Positions 30,451 to 42,165 of a DNA stretch of 64,000 bases are shown here, in pieces. The notes below the pieces were generated by a model that did not search any database, had not been told where the DNA came from, and saw only the letters and a program-made list of their open reading frames with translations. Within the stretch, counting starts at the first letter, position 1, and every line of letters starts with the position of its first letter. This DNA is from Haliotis asinina (taxonomy: Eukaryota; Mollusca; Gastropoda; Lepetellida; Haliotidae): contig NC_090280.1 of NCBI RefSeq assembly GCF_037392515.1, positions 23,131,118-23,195,117 on the forward strand, read 5' to 3'. Both the position numbers and the translations under genes were made by a program.

Positions 30451-30638
30451 ACAATACACACATGTACACACTCACTGCACACTAACACACACATATTCGG
30501 ACCCATGTCGCTATATACCAGCATACGATAATTTCCTCCCCTCAGCTTTCACTATTGGCAATAGAAGGGTAAACAGCTATTCATTCATGTTGGAGATGCA
30601 TTGCAACAGTCAACCTTTATTCTTCATATACTACTCAC

Positions 30639-30992
30639 GTACTACAACGAGGACCTGTCTACATCCAGTAACTTCCTCTCCATTGGTTCCCTGACAGTAG
30701 TAAGTACCAGCGTCCTGTACAGTAACATTGTAGATGGTAAACCTCATCTGTCCGGTCTGTGATGGTGAGTCCTCCCCGGTGTTTCTGATCCTGGTAATGT
30801 AGCCCGTGTGACCACTGTTGAATACCCGTACACGGTGTGACTTGGGCTGGACCACTAACAGTCTCTCAGCTACCGAACCATCCACCCATACATAATATAT
30901 AAAGCTAACACTGTCTGGTTTCATGGTCATGGTAACATCTTCGCCAACACGTGTAACAGTGTATGGGTATCCAGTTGTCATGGAGGCAAGAC
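30639..30992 (-). CDS. Gene 2 exon 2: V-like Ig domain
   Basis: 354 nt, phase 1-1, acceptor TTTGAGTGCAG, donor GTGAGTAG. Open throughout. Features: VTRVGEDVTMTM (no B-strand Cys), YYVWVDGS, RFTIYNVTVQDAGTYYCQG, and a second cysteine in EVTGCRQVLVV that could pair with the F-strand one. Closely matches the gene 3 V exon (GSVAERLLVVQPKSHR shared). Confidence 0.88.
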
Positions 30993-31241
30993 CTGCACTC
31001 AAAACAAATAATACTCACTCGGTTGACATAAATATTGAAGCACATTATTTAAGCCTGCTCCATATAATACAAGTTCACAGATACATACCACATATACAGG
31101 CACGCAAACGAAATGTAAGTCACAAATTAAAGCGTCAAAATATGAAGCAATACTATTTTCATAGAAAACACTGGTCACTTATAAAAAGTCATGTAAAGCT
31201 CAGGATAATTCAAATGCTCTTTTCAGCTATCACATACATAC

Positions 31242-31317
31242 CACACACATGTAAGCCCCAAAACAGAATGTGAGTCACAGACATGTCTACTGGCGTGGTA
31301 AATTCATACTGACACAT
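31242..31317 (-). CDS. Gene 2 exon 1: signal peptide
   Basis: 76 nt from ATG to donor GTATGTATG. Encodes MCQYEFTTPVDMSVTHILFW then GLHVC, phase 1; with the V exon it continues GLASMTTGY. Hydrophobic core SVTHILFWGLHV. Same exon as at 7.55, 39.39 and 58.13 kb. Confidence 0.72.
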
Positions 31318-31524
31318 CACGCACTTTGACATTTGTTTTTAAGCGTTGAAATATTTAGTTTCGCTGGATAATATTTCCCTAAAAAAGCGGGTAACTTCCC
31401 GTTGAATTTTAACCTATGTTTACGTGCGCTTAACGTTACATAGTCAGTAATGAGTTGTTTACATTCATATCCACAGACAAATAATGTTGGTGACAGATTA
31501 CTCACAAAACTGCTTTTGTTAAGT

Positions 31525-31665
31525 ATTATTGCAGCTATATGGCGGCGGTTTGTATATAATCGAGTCTGGAATAGAGAATCCAGTGATCAATAGCATGAGC
31601 ATCGACTGCTCAACCAAGTCAACTAGTCACCCTATCCCGTTAGTCAGACAGATCGTTGTATTGGT
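31525..31665 (-). mobile_element. SINE fragment (family S1)
   Basis: TATTGCAGCTATATGGCGGC, ATAATCGAGTCTGGAATAGA and CCTATCCCGTTAGTCAGACA; same site as in the other leader blocks. Confidence 0.8.
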
Positions 31666-31669
31666 TATG

Positions 31670-33425
31670 GGGTCATGTTTGCCTGTACAGTTTACAAATC
31701 ATCTAAGAATGGTCAAAATATGGGTATAGAAAGGTTGATCGAAGTTTGAAGATATTGTGAGGGAATAAAGTGGTTATACTGAACATTCGGCTGGAACAGT
31801 TAGTTGTCCATAATAAACATTTTGTAGCAGTGAAAACTGTTCATCTCGTATATCCTGTTTTTTTCCTAACAAATGAAAATGAAAATAGGGTTGTATGTTT
31901 CCGTTTGAGCCGACCATCACAGCGTGAACGGTAAAATTCTGTTATTGGTGTATCATCGTCATTCCTATATATGTTGACTTTGAAATGGTTGTGGGATGCT
32001 CTATATTTACAAAATCCCTGGATCAAATGATGAGTTCTAGTTTCGAGCGTCATAATGTTCATTCATTAACAACAACTTGAACCAGAACTTACTCACTTTT
32101 ATTTGGGTACGTGGAGTTCCTTCTTATTATTGAAAATTCTAAATACAGACAAACAGACTTTATACGCTTGTTGAACCAGTCTCGATGAAAATATTATACT
32201 GAGATATTTATAATGTGTCACTAACAGTCACTGACAATGATGACGTCGTTATGAAACACAATAATAGATGATGTGTCGGGGATTCAGTTCCAAACCCACT
32301 GGGGCAAAACGATTCCAGAAAATTCAATTGTCTTTGGAGACCATAGATGATGTTACATAGACTTACAACTAGGAAATGAGTTAAATGGCGTACAAGCTAT
32401 ATTCAATCCAGAACGTTCATGTGTTAAGCCTTGAGTCGACGAATGGATTATATATTCTTAGCCAATATCTATTGCCTATCTAATTAGCACATGAACTGAA
32501 TCCACATGTAAACCTAATATCTACTTTTGTCCAGAGATGATTCAACCGTTTTCATTATGGTTTGCCTAAAGGGACACGCATTTTAAGCGAAATGTCTCGA
32601 GTGCGTGCCACTGTATACGTATTTGGGTATTACTTGCTTCTCCGACTAGTGAAGGTTCGGGGTAGAATAGACCTTCAGCAACCCATGCTTGCCATAAAAG
32701 GCGACTAACGGGATGCTCACATTGTTAGTCACTGCATTGTCTGATCCAGACTCGACTATTTACAGACCACCATCATATAGCTGGATTATTGCTGAGTGCG
32801 GCGTAAAACTAAACTCACTCACTCGTTTGCTTCTCCTAATATGTTTTCATAGTATAAGCAGATTTGATATGTGTTATTGAAAACTGGAGATATTAAAACT
32901 AACTGACCATGCTTCTCAGTCTTAAATATGTCAAAGTTCACACTGGTATCGAGTATCCGGGCCCAGTATCTCTAAAGCTAATAGAACCAAGGCGTTGTAC
33001 GTTTATCTGTTTTGAATGGATATATCCCAGGGTCAAATCCCCTACCACATATGCCCGTGGAATGCTTGCGACTGACTATCGTCCAAACTAATCTCAAGTT
33101 CACAATAGTAAGTTTTATATGTGAACGCGATTATCTGCGATAGCTAGAACAGAACAGAATACGAATAACAGTCGCAACTTAAGGGGTGTAGTAAATTCAG
33201 TCAGGTATGTAACGTTGCTTCCTTCTGGTTCGATAAATCTTTACTACTGCTATTCTATTTTAACTTCAATCTAACGGACATCGCTTTACTATTTGTTTCC
33301 CTTGGCACTACCTTCACGTTGATGTGCAACGGTGCAACCTCTACCAAAGTCAAAAGGTTTATTGTACAGACGGCATCCCACTCATATACATATCATACTG
33401 TTTCACACAGGAATGGCACATTCTT
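31670..33425. other. Intergenic flank with LINE-free version of the 8.7-11.1 kb site
   Basis: GACACGCATTTTAAGCGAAA at 32.57 kb corresponds to the DNA on both sides of the LINE at 8.7/11.1 kb and 59.3/61.7 kb. It lacks the LINE plus about 100 flanking bases, so this block never received the insertion or lost the region. No gene. Confidence 0.6.
32645..32825 (+). mobile_element. SINE copy (family S1), internally deleted
   Basis: AAGGTTCGGGGTAGAATAG, CTTCAGCAACCCATGCTTGC, CATTGTCTGATCCAGACTCG and GCGGCGTAAAACTAAACTC with a CTCACTCA tail. Inserted only in this block, within GGGTATTACTTGCTTCTCC. Confidence 0.9.
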
Positions 33426-33429
33426 TAAA

Positions 33430-34205
33430 GACTTTGTTACTTTTAACTAGTGCATGTTTATTATAATAATGTATAGTGAAAGGTTTGATATCTGAGGTTC
33501 GTTCTTAGTCCTTATCAAATGATTTGTAATATATTTCTTTCGAAGATCACTATATAATGGACAGACGCACACAGAGTGAATTTCATTTCCTATTGTATAT
33601 GCATAACTGACATATTCGTTCCGATTTTGCAATGAACAATTTTCTTCCCTCATTTTCGACATGGTCTAATGAACCTAGCCGATATTAGATGAAATGGTTC
33701 CCTACAGTTTCCGGCGTGAGTATTGATGAAAAAAATTCCGGTTGAAATAAAGTCTTGAACGTTTTGTAATAGGCATAACGTGAACCATCTTCTAAAGTTG
33801 AATGCCACTCGAGCTAAATATATTTACAGACCGAGTTCAAAATTCTTTGAGAAACATGTCTACACTTCCAACTGATTCACCAAACCATATACAACCATAG
33901 CCATGGACAAATAGAAGATTCCTTACACGCGATACCTGTGTAATTTCCCCCATGTTATCTGAATGTAAAATCACGTTGTAGCTATACTGGGAAGACGGTG
34001 TCCATGCACATGGAGAAGTTTGAACCAGTATTTTCAACATCTGGGAATTAATATATATTGGCTTTCTCCCACATTCACCATGCACCATACAATTTGGTGT
34101 AGAGGAGCCAACACTAAGAACGTTCTCCAAACATTCATACCGCTGGAATCCCCATACCTCTGAGTCGTATGATAAAGTTGGTTGTATAATATGGCTCACG
34201 TATTC
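33430..34205 (-). mobile_element. LINE 3' fragment
   Basis: Minus-strand frames read PTLSYDSEVWGFQRYECLEN, then HGECGRKPIYI, then (33.66-33.45 kb) EIHSVCVCPLYSDLRKKYI. These are conserved C-terminal ORF2 blocks of non-LTR elements (SEVWG...; CPLY.DLR.KYI). No RT core. The fragment interrupts sequence that is continuous at 11.52 and 62.12 kb, so it inserted after those blocks split. Confidence 0.75.
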
Positions 34206-36620
34206 TGCATTACTGTTTAAGAAAGTTCATTTAATACGGTTAACGCTACACTGTTTTGTGAAAATGTAGGTTGAGTGAACGTCCACCGTGCTGATGTGTG
34301 AGTATTAACTGAACCGTTGCTTTACCTGTATACTTTTGAATGTTATCGAGACCAATGTAGTATCTGTAACAAATCTACATGTGATGTTTATGTTCTTTGT
34401 TAGCTGATTGCTTTGTGAACATGCTGTGATAATTCGTTGTAAAGCATTCTGTTAATGACTACGTAGCACACCATTCAGCTGCTGGTCGTTTTTGTACGAG
34501 GGAATATAAAAGAGGTTCTAATTATCACCAAGACGTTTTCAGGGTAGAAACTTCATTTTTGTTTTTTGGACCTTAAGACTTCTTTACACTGTCACCATCC
34601 ACAGTAACATATTTCTCCCAACATTTCTTGACCTTGTGCAGACCTCTTAAATAGACCCCCTAATTTCATGTAAACACTCCGTCTCTTCAATGACCTCAAA
34701 GGTATCATCATAATGGTGTCCACATCTTGGCTCATTTGTCAGGGACATATGTTCAGTTTGAAAATTCCGTTTTACATCTCACAAGTATCAAAAGATGGAC
34801 TGTCTTCATCATAAACAGATTTCATCTCCTTTCGGTTCTGTCGGGCAGTACAACCATTCAATTGCAAAAGGTTGATAACACTGCATGACTCAATCTTCTG
34901 GAAACATGGGATTGCTGGTGTTTAGGATGTACTACCAGAAGGATTAATAGAGTGAAGCAAGACGTTACTGGTCCATTAATTAGATAAGAATTACTGATAT
35001 TGCCTTGTCATTTTCAACAAAATTTACAATAAGTTCATGGGGATAATGTGAACATTTTTATGTCCCCTCGTACTCATTTGTTGTGTATGGGTTTGTATGG
35101 TTAGACCTCTTGCCAACGAGCTGATTCCCTAACTCTCTCGCGTTATACTATGACAGATAGTACACATATTTATGCCAATTCCGTTTGAATTACTCTTCAA
35201 GATATTTGACACAAAAATTATTTATATTTCACTGCATGAGTCTGAGGACTGCTGGGCCAGATAGCGTACAAAAATACACACTATTCACATCTTCGCATGT
35301 AAACGCTCCCTTCGAGTGGAGACATCGACACGAACCTATACAGTATTGGGTAAATGTGGTAGAAATCCTTAGTATATCTTTACATTTAATTGTTCCATGA
35401 AATATTGAATTAGAGTGTTATATATGGCTTATTTAAGATAGCATACTGAACGCAGGGCATGCGGCAAGATTAAAATGTTTGCTTGATTAGGACTGGCACT
35501 CCCCTGTCTTCAACAGTTTTAAAACTAGAAATTCGACTTTCTGAAAGTGTACTTCTGGCCGCATACCTCAAGCGATTAACAACTACAAAGTCACGTAGGA
35601 AGAATAGTGTCAGACAGGAATTAAAGACAGGAAATAGTAAGCAGTGGTGATGCGAGAACGACATGTCTTTGATGACTTAAAATGTTAATGACAGACTGGT
35701 AAATAAGTGGAAACATGAAGCGGTTGGAATACATATTTTAAGAACCAGTATATAATGACGTGTTTCCCCATGGTTATTAACGATCTGTTACGCACAGCAG
35801 CACTGAAAACTGTCTCGTGGCTTTGTCCGATCTGAAGTATAAACTTAAACTCGTTTTCAGTGGCACAGTGCAAAAGTACACGGCTGTATCGTTTTCGTAG
35901 GGTGTTTTTTCACATTCGATCTGTAAGTTCAGCATATATCATCCATAACTGTATTCCACAGGAAATATCGCTTGTGTGAAATTTTCTCCTTGGAGACATC
36001 GTTTTCACAGTAGATTTTACACAATGCCTTGGCAATACTATGACGTCATGAACTCGATGACATCACAATGTTACGACATCGATGCACTGAAAGTGTGATG
36101 GTAGTGCTGTGTTCAGACATGTACACTGAAAACTAAGGAAAAATGACTTTGGATGATAAATACAATCTCACCCTAGTGTCTACTGATATCAATTATATCA
36201 ACACCGGTTGATACAGGTAAAAGCATCCTTGGCAAGCCTCGGATATTTGTTACTTGATCAACGTGCATTGATATATTTGATATCAGTAGACACTTGGGTG
36301 AGATTCTCCATTTCTTTACACGAGTGGTTGACTGATATCTGCAGGAAAAGGACTGTTAACAGTTCTTCAAATGTCAGCTGGTGTTCAGCTACGGATCACG
36401 ATACGTCAGTCCTAAGACAAATACGTCATGAGGGATAAATTCTTGGCAGAGTGATACTCATACAAAAGTAGGATAGCAGTACTGTGAATTCTGCGTATTC
36501 CAGCACAATATGGGACATCTGTATGAAGTAACATGGTTAAACAAATTTATTGCACGTAAAGCTAAAGTAAAGCTTTAAAAACATTTAGAGAAGTCATTAA
36601 AAACACCTCAGCATAAGATC
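34206..36620. other. Intergenic DNA, partly duplicated
   Basis: 35.05-36.56 kb matches 42.17-43.2 kb. No gene seen. Contains the foldback insert at 36.16 kb. Confidence 0.55.
36163..36306. repeat. Foldback element with 39-base arms
   Basis: AATCTCACCCTAGTGTCTAC on the left reappears as AATCTCACCCAAGTGTCTAC on the opposite strand at the right, both continuing TGATATCAA. It lies in about 380 bases absent from the matching site at 43.03 kb. Confidence 0.85.
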
Positions 36621-36635
36621 ACAGTACCATAACGG

Positions 36636-36725
36636 ACGGAACAGTTCCACATCTACACTTCTCTCCACCCTTCATACCCCAGAATAGAGGATCATAGTTC
36701 TAGGTGAGGCCTAAACTGACGGTGT
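36636..36725 (+). pseudogene. Inverted remnant of the receptor tail exon
   Basis: GGAACAGTTCCACATCTACA then CTTCTCTCCACCCTTCATAC reads EQFHIYTSLHPSYP on the plus strand, the tail sequence of genes 2-4, followed by an in-frame stop in AGGTGAGGCC. All other copies are on the minus strand, so this roughly 90-base piece has been inverted. No other receptor exon accompanies it. Confidence 0.7.
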
Positions 36726-36859
36726 GACACGTGCATGTTTTTACCGCATCTTGAATGACATGTAATAATAAGGTAATAACTGAGTTAGTAAGGTAAAAAG
36801 GCACTATTTTGTACATAAGGGTATCATCCAAATAAGCCTCTATTTTGAATGGTTTCAGC

Positions 36860-39310
36860 ATGAACCTGCTACATGTGGTTTACTGTACAACGCAAATCTA
36901 CTAATGTGCACTACGTAACTGTCACAGAATAAAGCAGTGTTTATGAGCCTGGCAGAATCGACTATGGCTGACTTTTGAAACTGACAGCTATATTTATGTT
37001 TCAATTCATCATATTCTTGTTTATATTGTAATTCATTTGTTTCTGATTTTTTTTTAAATGTGGTCATTGTTAGGTCCACTTGGGGCCTGACCAATATTGG
37101 CAAGGAGGAGAAGAAAGAAGACGGGAAGGAGCTATATTTTCCAGCTCAATGCCGGCTGAAGAAAGAAATGGTTTAATTCTTAAACCAAGAGGTGGAACAA
37201 GAGAAGACTTCTTATTGTATAAATCCTCATACAGAGAACTGAAAACACAGTTATATCCAGGGTTTGACTCACTGGAATATAATTTTGTTACATACTGTAA
37301 AGCTAATTTTATACGTCGCTGCTCAAGAGATGGCTCATCAGCCTCAACGTACAGGCTGTCAACAGGTGAAGTTCGAAAGGAGCCAAAACAAAGTCTTAGA
37401 CCATGATGGTGAACAGAATCTAAAAGTTTTAGGTTGCTGTCACAGGCTCCACCATATACAATGGAGCCAAAATAAACGTTTGAAAGGATCAATGATCGAT
37501 AAAGTTGCAGGAAGGTAGCTTGATCCCCTCCCCACTTAGAATTTGAAACGACTTTCAACACGTCTAGTGCCTTCAAGCATTTAGTTTTGAGGCATTTGAT
37601 ATGTGGTAGAAACGTTAAATGTGAGACAAAAATTAATCCCAAGAACTTAGCCTCCTTTACAACTTTATGGGAGATCCATTTAGAAACAGTTCAGGATCTT
37701 TATATGATTTATATTTTCTACAAAAATGTATACAATTAGTTTTCGATTTAGAAAATTTATAGCCGTTTTCAAGACACCATATATTTATTTTGTTTAAACA
37801 CAGCTGCAGTTGCCGTTCAATAGTATGCATGTTTTTCCCACGACAAGAAATATTAAAATCATCCACAAATAACGATCCATCAATTGAATCGTTTAAAACT
37901 TTTGATAAACTATTTATCTTTATACTAAAAAATGTGACAGACAAAATGCTGCCTTGTGGAACACCCTGATCCTGATTGTAATGATCAGACAGGGTAGAAC
38001 CCACGCGGACTTGAAATTGTCTGCCATTTAAAACGTTTGCTATGAATCCAGTCAAACGACCTCATAAACCGAAATCATATAAATCTCTCAAAATGCCACA
38101 TTTCCAGGTTGTGTCATATGCCTTTTCCAGATCAAAAACGATAGACACAGCATGTTGTTTGTCAAGTAGCACGTTATTTACAAATGATTCCAAACGCACG
38201 TGCCCGAGGTGATCGACAGTAGTTCTGTTTTACGGAAACCACACTGCATATCTGTTATGAGGTTATTTGTTTCCAAGTACCAAACAAGTCGATTATTTAT
38301 CATACGTTCCATGGTCTTGCAAACACAGCTTGTTAATGAAATCGGACGATGATTGGATGGATCCGTATGATCACGTCCAGGTTTAGGTATTGGTACTACT
38401 ATAGCATCACGCCATGAAGAAGGAAATTTCCCGGAAGTCCAAATATCATCAAATATATATAAGAGCATCTCTAAACAGGATTCTGGTAATTGTATAAGTG
38501 TTTGAGGAGTTGATAATGTATGTTATCAGCTCCTGTAGCAGCATCATGAGCTTGATCAAGAGCAGTATGGAGTTCATGACTAGAAAATGTTTCATTATAA
38601 TCTTCCCCATTATCTGAATTGAAATTAATAGTTTTCTTTTCTTGTTGTTTTTGATACTGCTGGAATTTAGTACATAATTAGAAGAGGATGAGTGTGTAGC
38701 GAGGGTTTCACACAGTTTATTCGCAATATCTGATTTATCCGTAAGTAATCGATCTCAATGTTTCAGATGATGGACACTAGATTTAGTACCTTTACCTTTA
38801 ATTTTCTGGACCATGTTCCATACATTGGACATGGGTGTCCGAGAATTAATTTTGGATACATAATTTTTTCAAGATTGGCGTTTGTTCTGTTTAAATGTAC
38901 GCCGCGCTTTAGCATTTTCAATTTTAAATTTGTGTAAATTATGCACCATGGGATGGCGACGGAAATAATGTTTTGCATTTTTCCTTTCCTTTCTCGCTTG
39001 TTTGCAGTCATCGTTGAACCATGGTTTTCGAATATGTGGAACTGGAGAGGAGTTTGATATACACCCATCAGCTATGGAATTCAGTTCATCAGAAAAGCAT
39101 TTAATAGCATCAGGGACGTCAATAAAACGGTCAGGTTTAAGTTTTGCAGTACATAATGTTTCATATAAAGCCCTGTTAGCCTTTTTAAAATTCCGCCTTG
39201 ATGATGGAGGAACATCAGATGGAGTTACCGATTTTAGTATGGTAGGAAAATGGTCACTTCCACCGAGGTCATCGTGGACTGATCATTCGAATTCATTTAG
39301 TAGTTCTGAA
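36860..39310 (-). mobile_element. LINE, I/Jockey-like, broken
   Basis: Minus-strand order: SNVWNMVQKIKGKGTKSS (38.8 kb), GKFPSSWRDAIVVPIPKPGR, NHRPISLTSCVCKTMER, SIVFDLEKAYDTTWK, QGVPQGSILSVTFFSIKIN, catalytic FVDDF, YKFSKSKTNCIHF, then HHHGLRLCFGSFRTSPVDSL and a run resembling the start of an RNase H domain (YDELKHKYS). Several frame changes. Right of 39.31 kb the sequence resumes the leader-exon intron (CTGGTCACTTATAAAAAGTC), so it inserted in that intron. Confidence 0.92.
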
Positions 39311-39386
39311 ATCTGGTCACTTATAAAAAGTCATGTAAAGCTCAGTATGATTCAAATAATGTTCTTTTCAGCTGACAGGTACACAC

Positions 39387-39462
39387 CACACACATGTAAC
39401 CCCCAAAGGAGGATGTGAGCCACAGACATGACTACTAGCGTGGAAAATCCATACTGACACAT
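39387..39462 (-). CDS. Orphan leader exon without V partner
   Basis: 76 nt from ATG to a GTGTGTACC donor, encoding MCQYGFSTLVVMSVAHILLW then GLHVC. Same length and phase as the others. Downstream on the minus strand the intron is cut by the LINE and no V exon follows before the end of gene 2's own leader block. Either dead, or an alternative first exon for gene 2. Confidence 0.5.
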
Positions 39463-39659
39463 CACTCACTCTGAAACTTGTTTTTAAGCGTTGAAATATT
39501 TAGCTTCGCTGAATAATATTTCTGTAGAAAAAGCAGGTAACTCCCCCTTGGACTTTAACTTGTACTTACGAGCTCTTAACCTTTAATAGTCAGTAACTAG
39601 TTGTTTACATTCATATCCAAAGACAAATAACGTTGATGACAGATTACTCACAAACCTGC

Positions 39660-39830
39660 TTCTGGAGGGTAATATTGCAGCTATATGGCGGCGGTCTGTA
39701 CATAATCAAGACTCTACCAGACGATCTAGTGATCAATATCATGAGCATCAATCTGTTCAATCGGAATACCATTGTATTCATTAAGTCAGCGAGTCACGCA
39801 ATCCCGTTAGTCAGACAGATAGTTGTATTC
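39660..39830 (-). mobile_element. SINE fragment (family S1)
   Basis: TATTGCAGCTATATGGCGGC, GTCTGTACATAATC, CAATCCCGTTAGTCAGACAG; same ancestral insertion as in the other leader blocks. Confidence 0.78.
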
Positions 39831-39834
39831 GTTA

Positions 39835-41056
39835 TTGGGCCTATTTGCCTATAATACAGTACATAAACCTGAAGTGTACTTCTCGCTTTATGGTAGGTCA
39901 TCTCTTGTTTTCCCAGAATAACCGCGTTTGATTTTGTTTTGCAGCGACATCCCTCCCCCTCCGGTTTTACATTGTCGAAAAAAACCTCAGAGTCGTGATT
40001 TCTGCTATACTTACAAATCATCTAACAATGCTCAAAATGTCGGTATACAAAGGCTGATCTAAGTTTGTAGATATTATGAAGGAATAGAGCTTTGTATGTG
40101 GAATATTCGGCTGGGACAGTTAGTTGGCTATTATAAACATTTGTAGCAGTGGAAACTATTCATCGCATATATGCTTTTTTCTGACAAATGTGAAAAATAG
40201 TGTTTTGAATTTGAATTCGTTGTGGGATATTCGATATTTACAAAGGGCCTGGCTTAAACGGTGATATTTTAAATTGGTTATGTATAATTCTAGGTATCAC
40301 TTTCAGGCGTAATAATGTTCACTCAATAACAACAACTTGAAACAGAATTTAATCACATGTACGTTCTTACATGGGATGATGCCATAGTTCACCTAGGGTG
40401 GCATTATTTCATGCAAACCTCCCAATTTCTAAAAGAAACATCGTTTGGGTCCTTTCTATTTCCTTTGAATAAATCTCCAAATTCCAGCTCCATAATACAA
40501 TCTAGGGGCTATTTGTTTGTCGAATATGGTCCATTGGTCGTTCTGTATAAGTGAGCTCTGTGTTCTCACTGAAAAGTCTAAATGCAGACAAACAGGCCTT
40601 ATACGCGTGATGAGACTGCCTCGATGCAAAAATTATACTGAGATATTTATAATGTGTCACTACCGTTAACGGTTGATTGAAGAACACCCATCTCTCACAA
40701 TGATGGCGTCGTTATGGAGCACAACAATAGCTGATATGTTGAGATTCAGAGTCCAGACCCCACTAGGGCAAAACGATTCTAGAAAATTCAGTTGTCTTTA
40801 GATCCTAGACGCATTTACATAGACCTATAACTTGTCTCTGAAATGAATATATTTCACTGTAAAACGTTCATTGTGAAAAATCAACATAAAATATAACGAA
40901 AAGAAGCCTTGAGACGCTCCATCATATCACTCTGCCCTTTTCTCTGTTGCCTTTCTTTTATTTTCTCAAACCCGCCTGGATTGCCTCAACAAAGTTCCAA
41001 GTGCTAAACTGCCACATGATAAGACATTAATTCGCAAGGTTCACCGTGAGAAGAAA
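39835..41056. other. Intergenic flank, duplicated
   Basis: Matches 7.99-8.46, 31.67-32.4 and 58.57-59.04 kb. No gene. It ends at the Penelope-like insertion after GAAGAAAGGAGTTCA. Confidence 0.55.
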
Positions 41057-42165
41057 GGAGTTCAGGATGAAGACTTGTATGGCTAGACAATTTATTTCTT
41101 GCAGTGAATGCGACGTTTCGGTGTAGATTCTAACAACGCTATCAAGCAGAAGATGTTAAACATATGTACAAGGAGAAATACATACATGACAGGGATGTGA
41201 GTTTGTACAATAGAGGAGGTTGATATTGACATGAGGTTTGTTGTTATAAGAGGTGCCAATGGGTAAGGATGGGTTACTCTTGTTTAGGTTTGATTAGCTG
41301 TTCGAAAGCCGTAGGGATGTAATAACCTTGATCTCTGTTGATTGTCTGGCTGAGTCGTGTGATGTTGATTGCCCTTACGAGTTTCCTTGTCTTGTAATCC
41401 GGTTGGTTTCTAGGATGCCTGTTACAAAGTATAGCATGGTTTGGGTGGGCTTGGATGTGGTCGGAAATGGCTGGTTTGTGGTGTTTAGTTCTTGACAGAT
41501 GTCTGATGTTCCTTGATTCGTAGGCTGAAGGATCGGGACGTTCCTCCTACTTACGAATCACCACATGCGCATTGAATGTAGTTGACAACGCCTGAAGATT
41601 CTTCTTTGTAACTTGTGGTTGTTTACCGTTGCCTTGTAGGATATGCTGAATTGATGTGCCTCTCTAGAACAGCTATATTGACTTCCTTCTGAAGTAGTCT
41701 GCGGATGTGGTGGCTGGTAGTATTTACGTATGCTATGCTGATGGTGAACGGTTGTTGAGGAGGTAGTTTTTCCTTTGGGTTCAGGGTGTTCTGGACTGTT
41801 CTGTTGACAAGGTTAGCTGGTTACTGATTAAGATTTATGAACACCTGACGAAGGTGTTCTAACTCGATTTCAAGAGCTTGGGTTGTGGAGCTGATATTCT
41901 TTGCTCTTCTGGCTAGGGTGGCGATTATACCTCTCTTCACTTCTAGTGGGTGATTAGATAAACAGTGTAAGTATTGATCCGTGTGGGTTGGTTTTCTATA
42001 GACACTTGTGTGGAGTTCGTTGCCATTGTCTTTCTCTACTTGAGCGTCTTGAAATGGTAGCTTGTTGTGAGTTTCATGCGTTGATGCTGGGCATTGAGGT
42101 GATTGAGAAGAAAGCTATGATCATCGGTGGGGTTTCTTAAGAAATCCATGGCGATAATCAAAACC
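41057..42165 (-). mobile_element. Penelope-like retroelement fragment
   Basis: Minus-strand frames contain ELHTSVYRKPTHTDQYLHCL, SNHPLEVKRGIIATLARRA, then a GIY-YIG-like region SSGVVNYIQCACGDS and GGTSRSFSLRIKEHQTSVKN with KHHKPAISDHIQAHPNH. SVYRKPTHTDQYL is a hallmark of Penelope-like RTs, and the GIY-YIG endonuclease at the C-terminus is diagnostic. The left end carries GACGTTTCGGTGTAGATTCT, which read in reverse gives the GCCGAAACGTC-type end. It is broken, with several frame changes, and truncated at the 5' side. Confidence 0.78.

Larger units (their letters stand above)
19855..30638. other. Large repeat-filled intron of gene 2
   Basis: It corresponds to only about 1.2 kb in gene 3. Flanks at 20.1-20.2, 20.8 and 30.46-30.63 kb match 53.53-53.83 kb in pieces, so two insertions explain the size: about 20.21-20.80 and about 20.96-30.46 kb. 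Inside I see CGAGA hairpin repeats, three copies of a dispersed repeat, two SINEs, foldbacks and a tRNA-like SINE head, but no exon and no transposon protein. Confidence 0.6.
12383..31317 (-). pseudogene. Gene 2, Ig-domain membrane receptor, probably impaired
   Basis: All exons of the family model are present in order: 31317-31242, 30992-30639, 19854-19555, 18995-18735, 17469-17347, 15672-15651, 15229-15174, 14773-14752, 14414-14359, 13570-13454, 12928-12913 and 12566-12383. Two lesions stand out. The acceptor of the first C2 exon is gone because of a roughly 25-base deletion, and the second C2 exon has TAA where gene 3 has a serine codon, just before the transmembrane exon. All downstream exons remain open. 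It could therefore still yield a short secreted leader-V-C2 protein if the 300-nt exon is skipped (phase kept), or it is a recent pseudogene. The intron at 20-30.6 kb is swollen by repeats. Confidence 0.6.
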
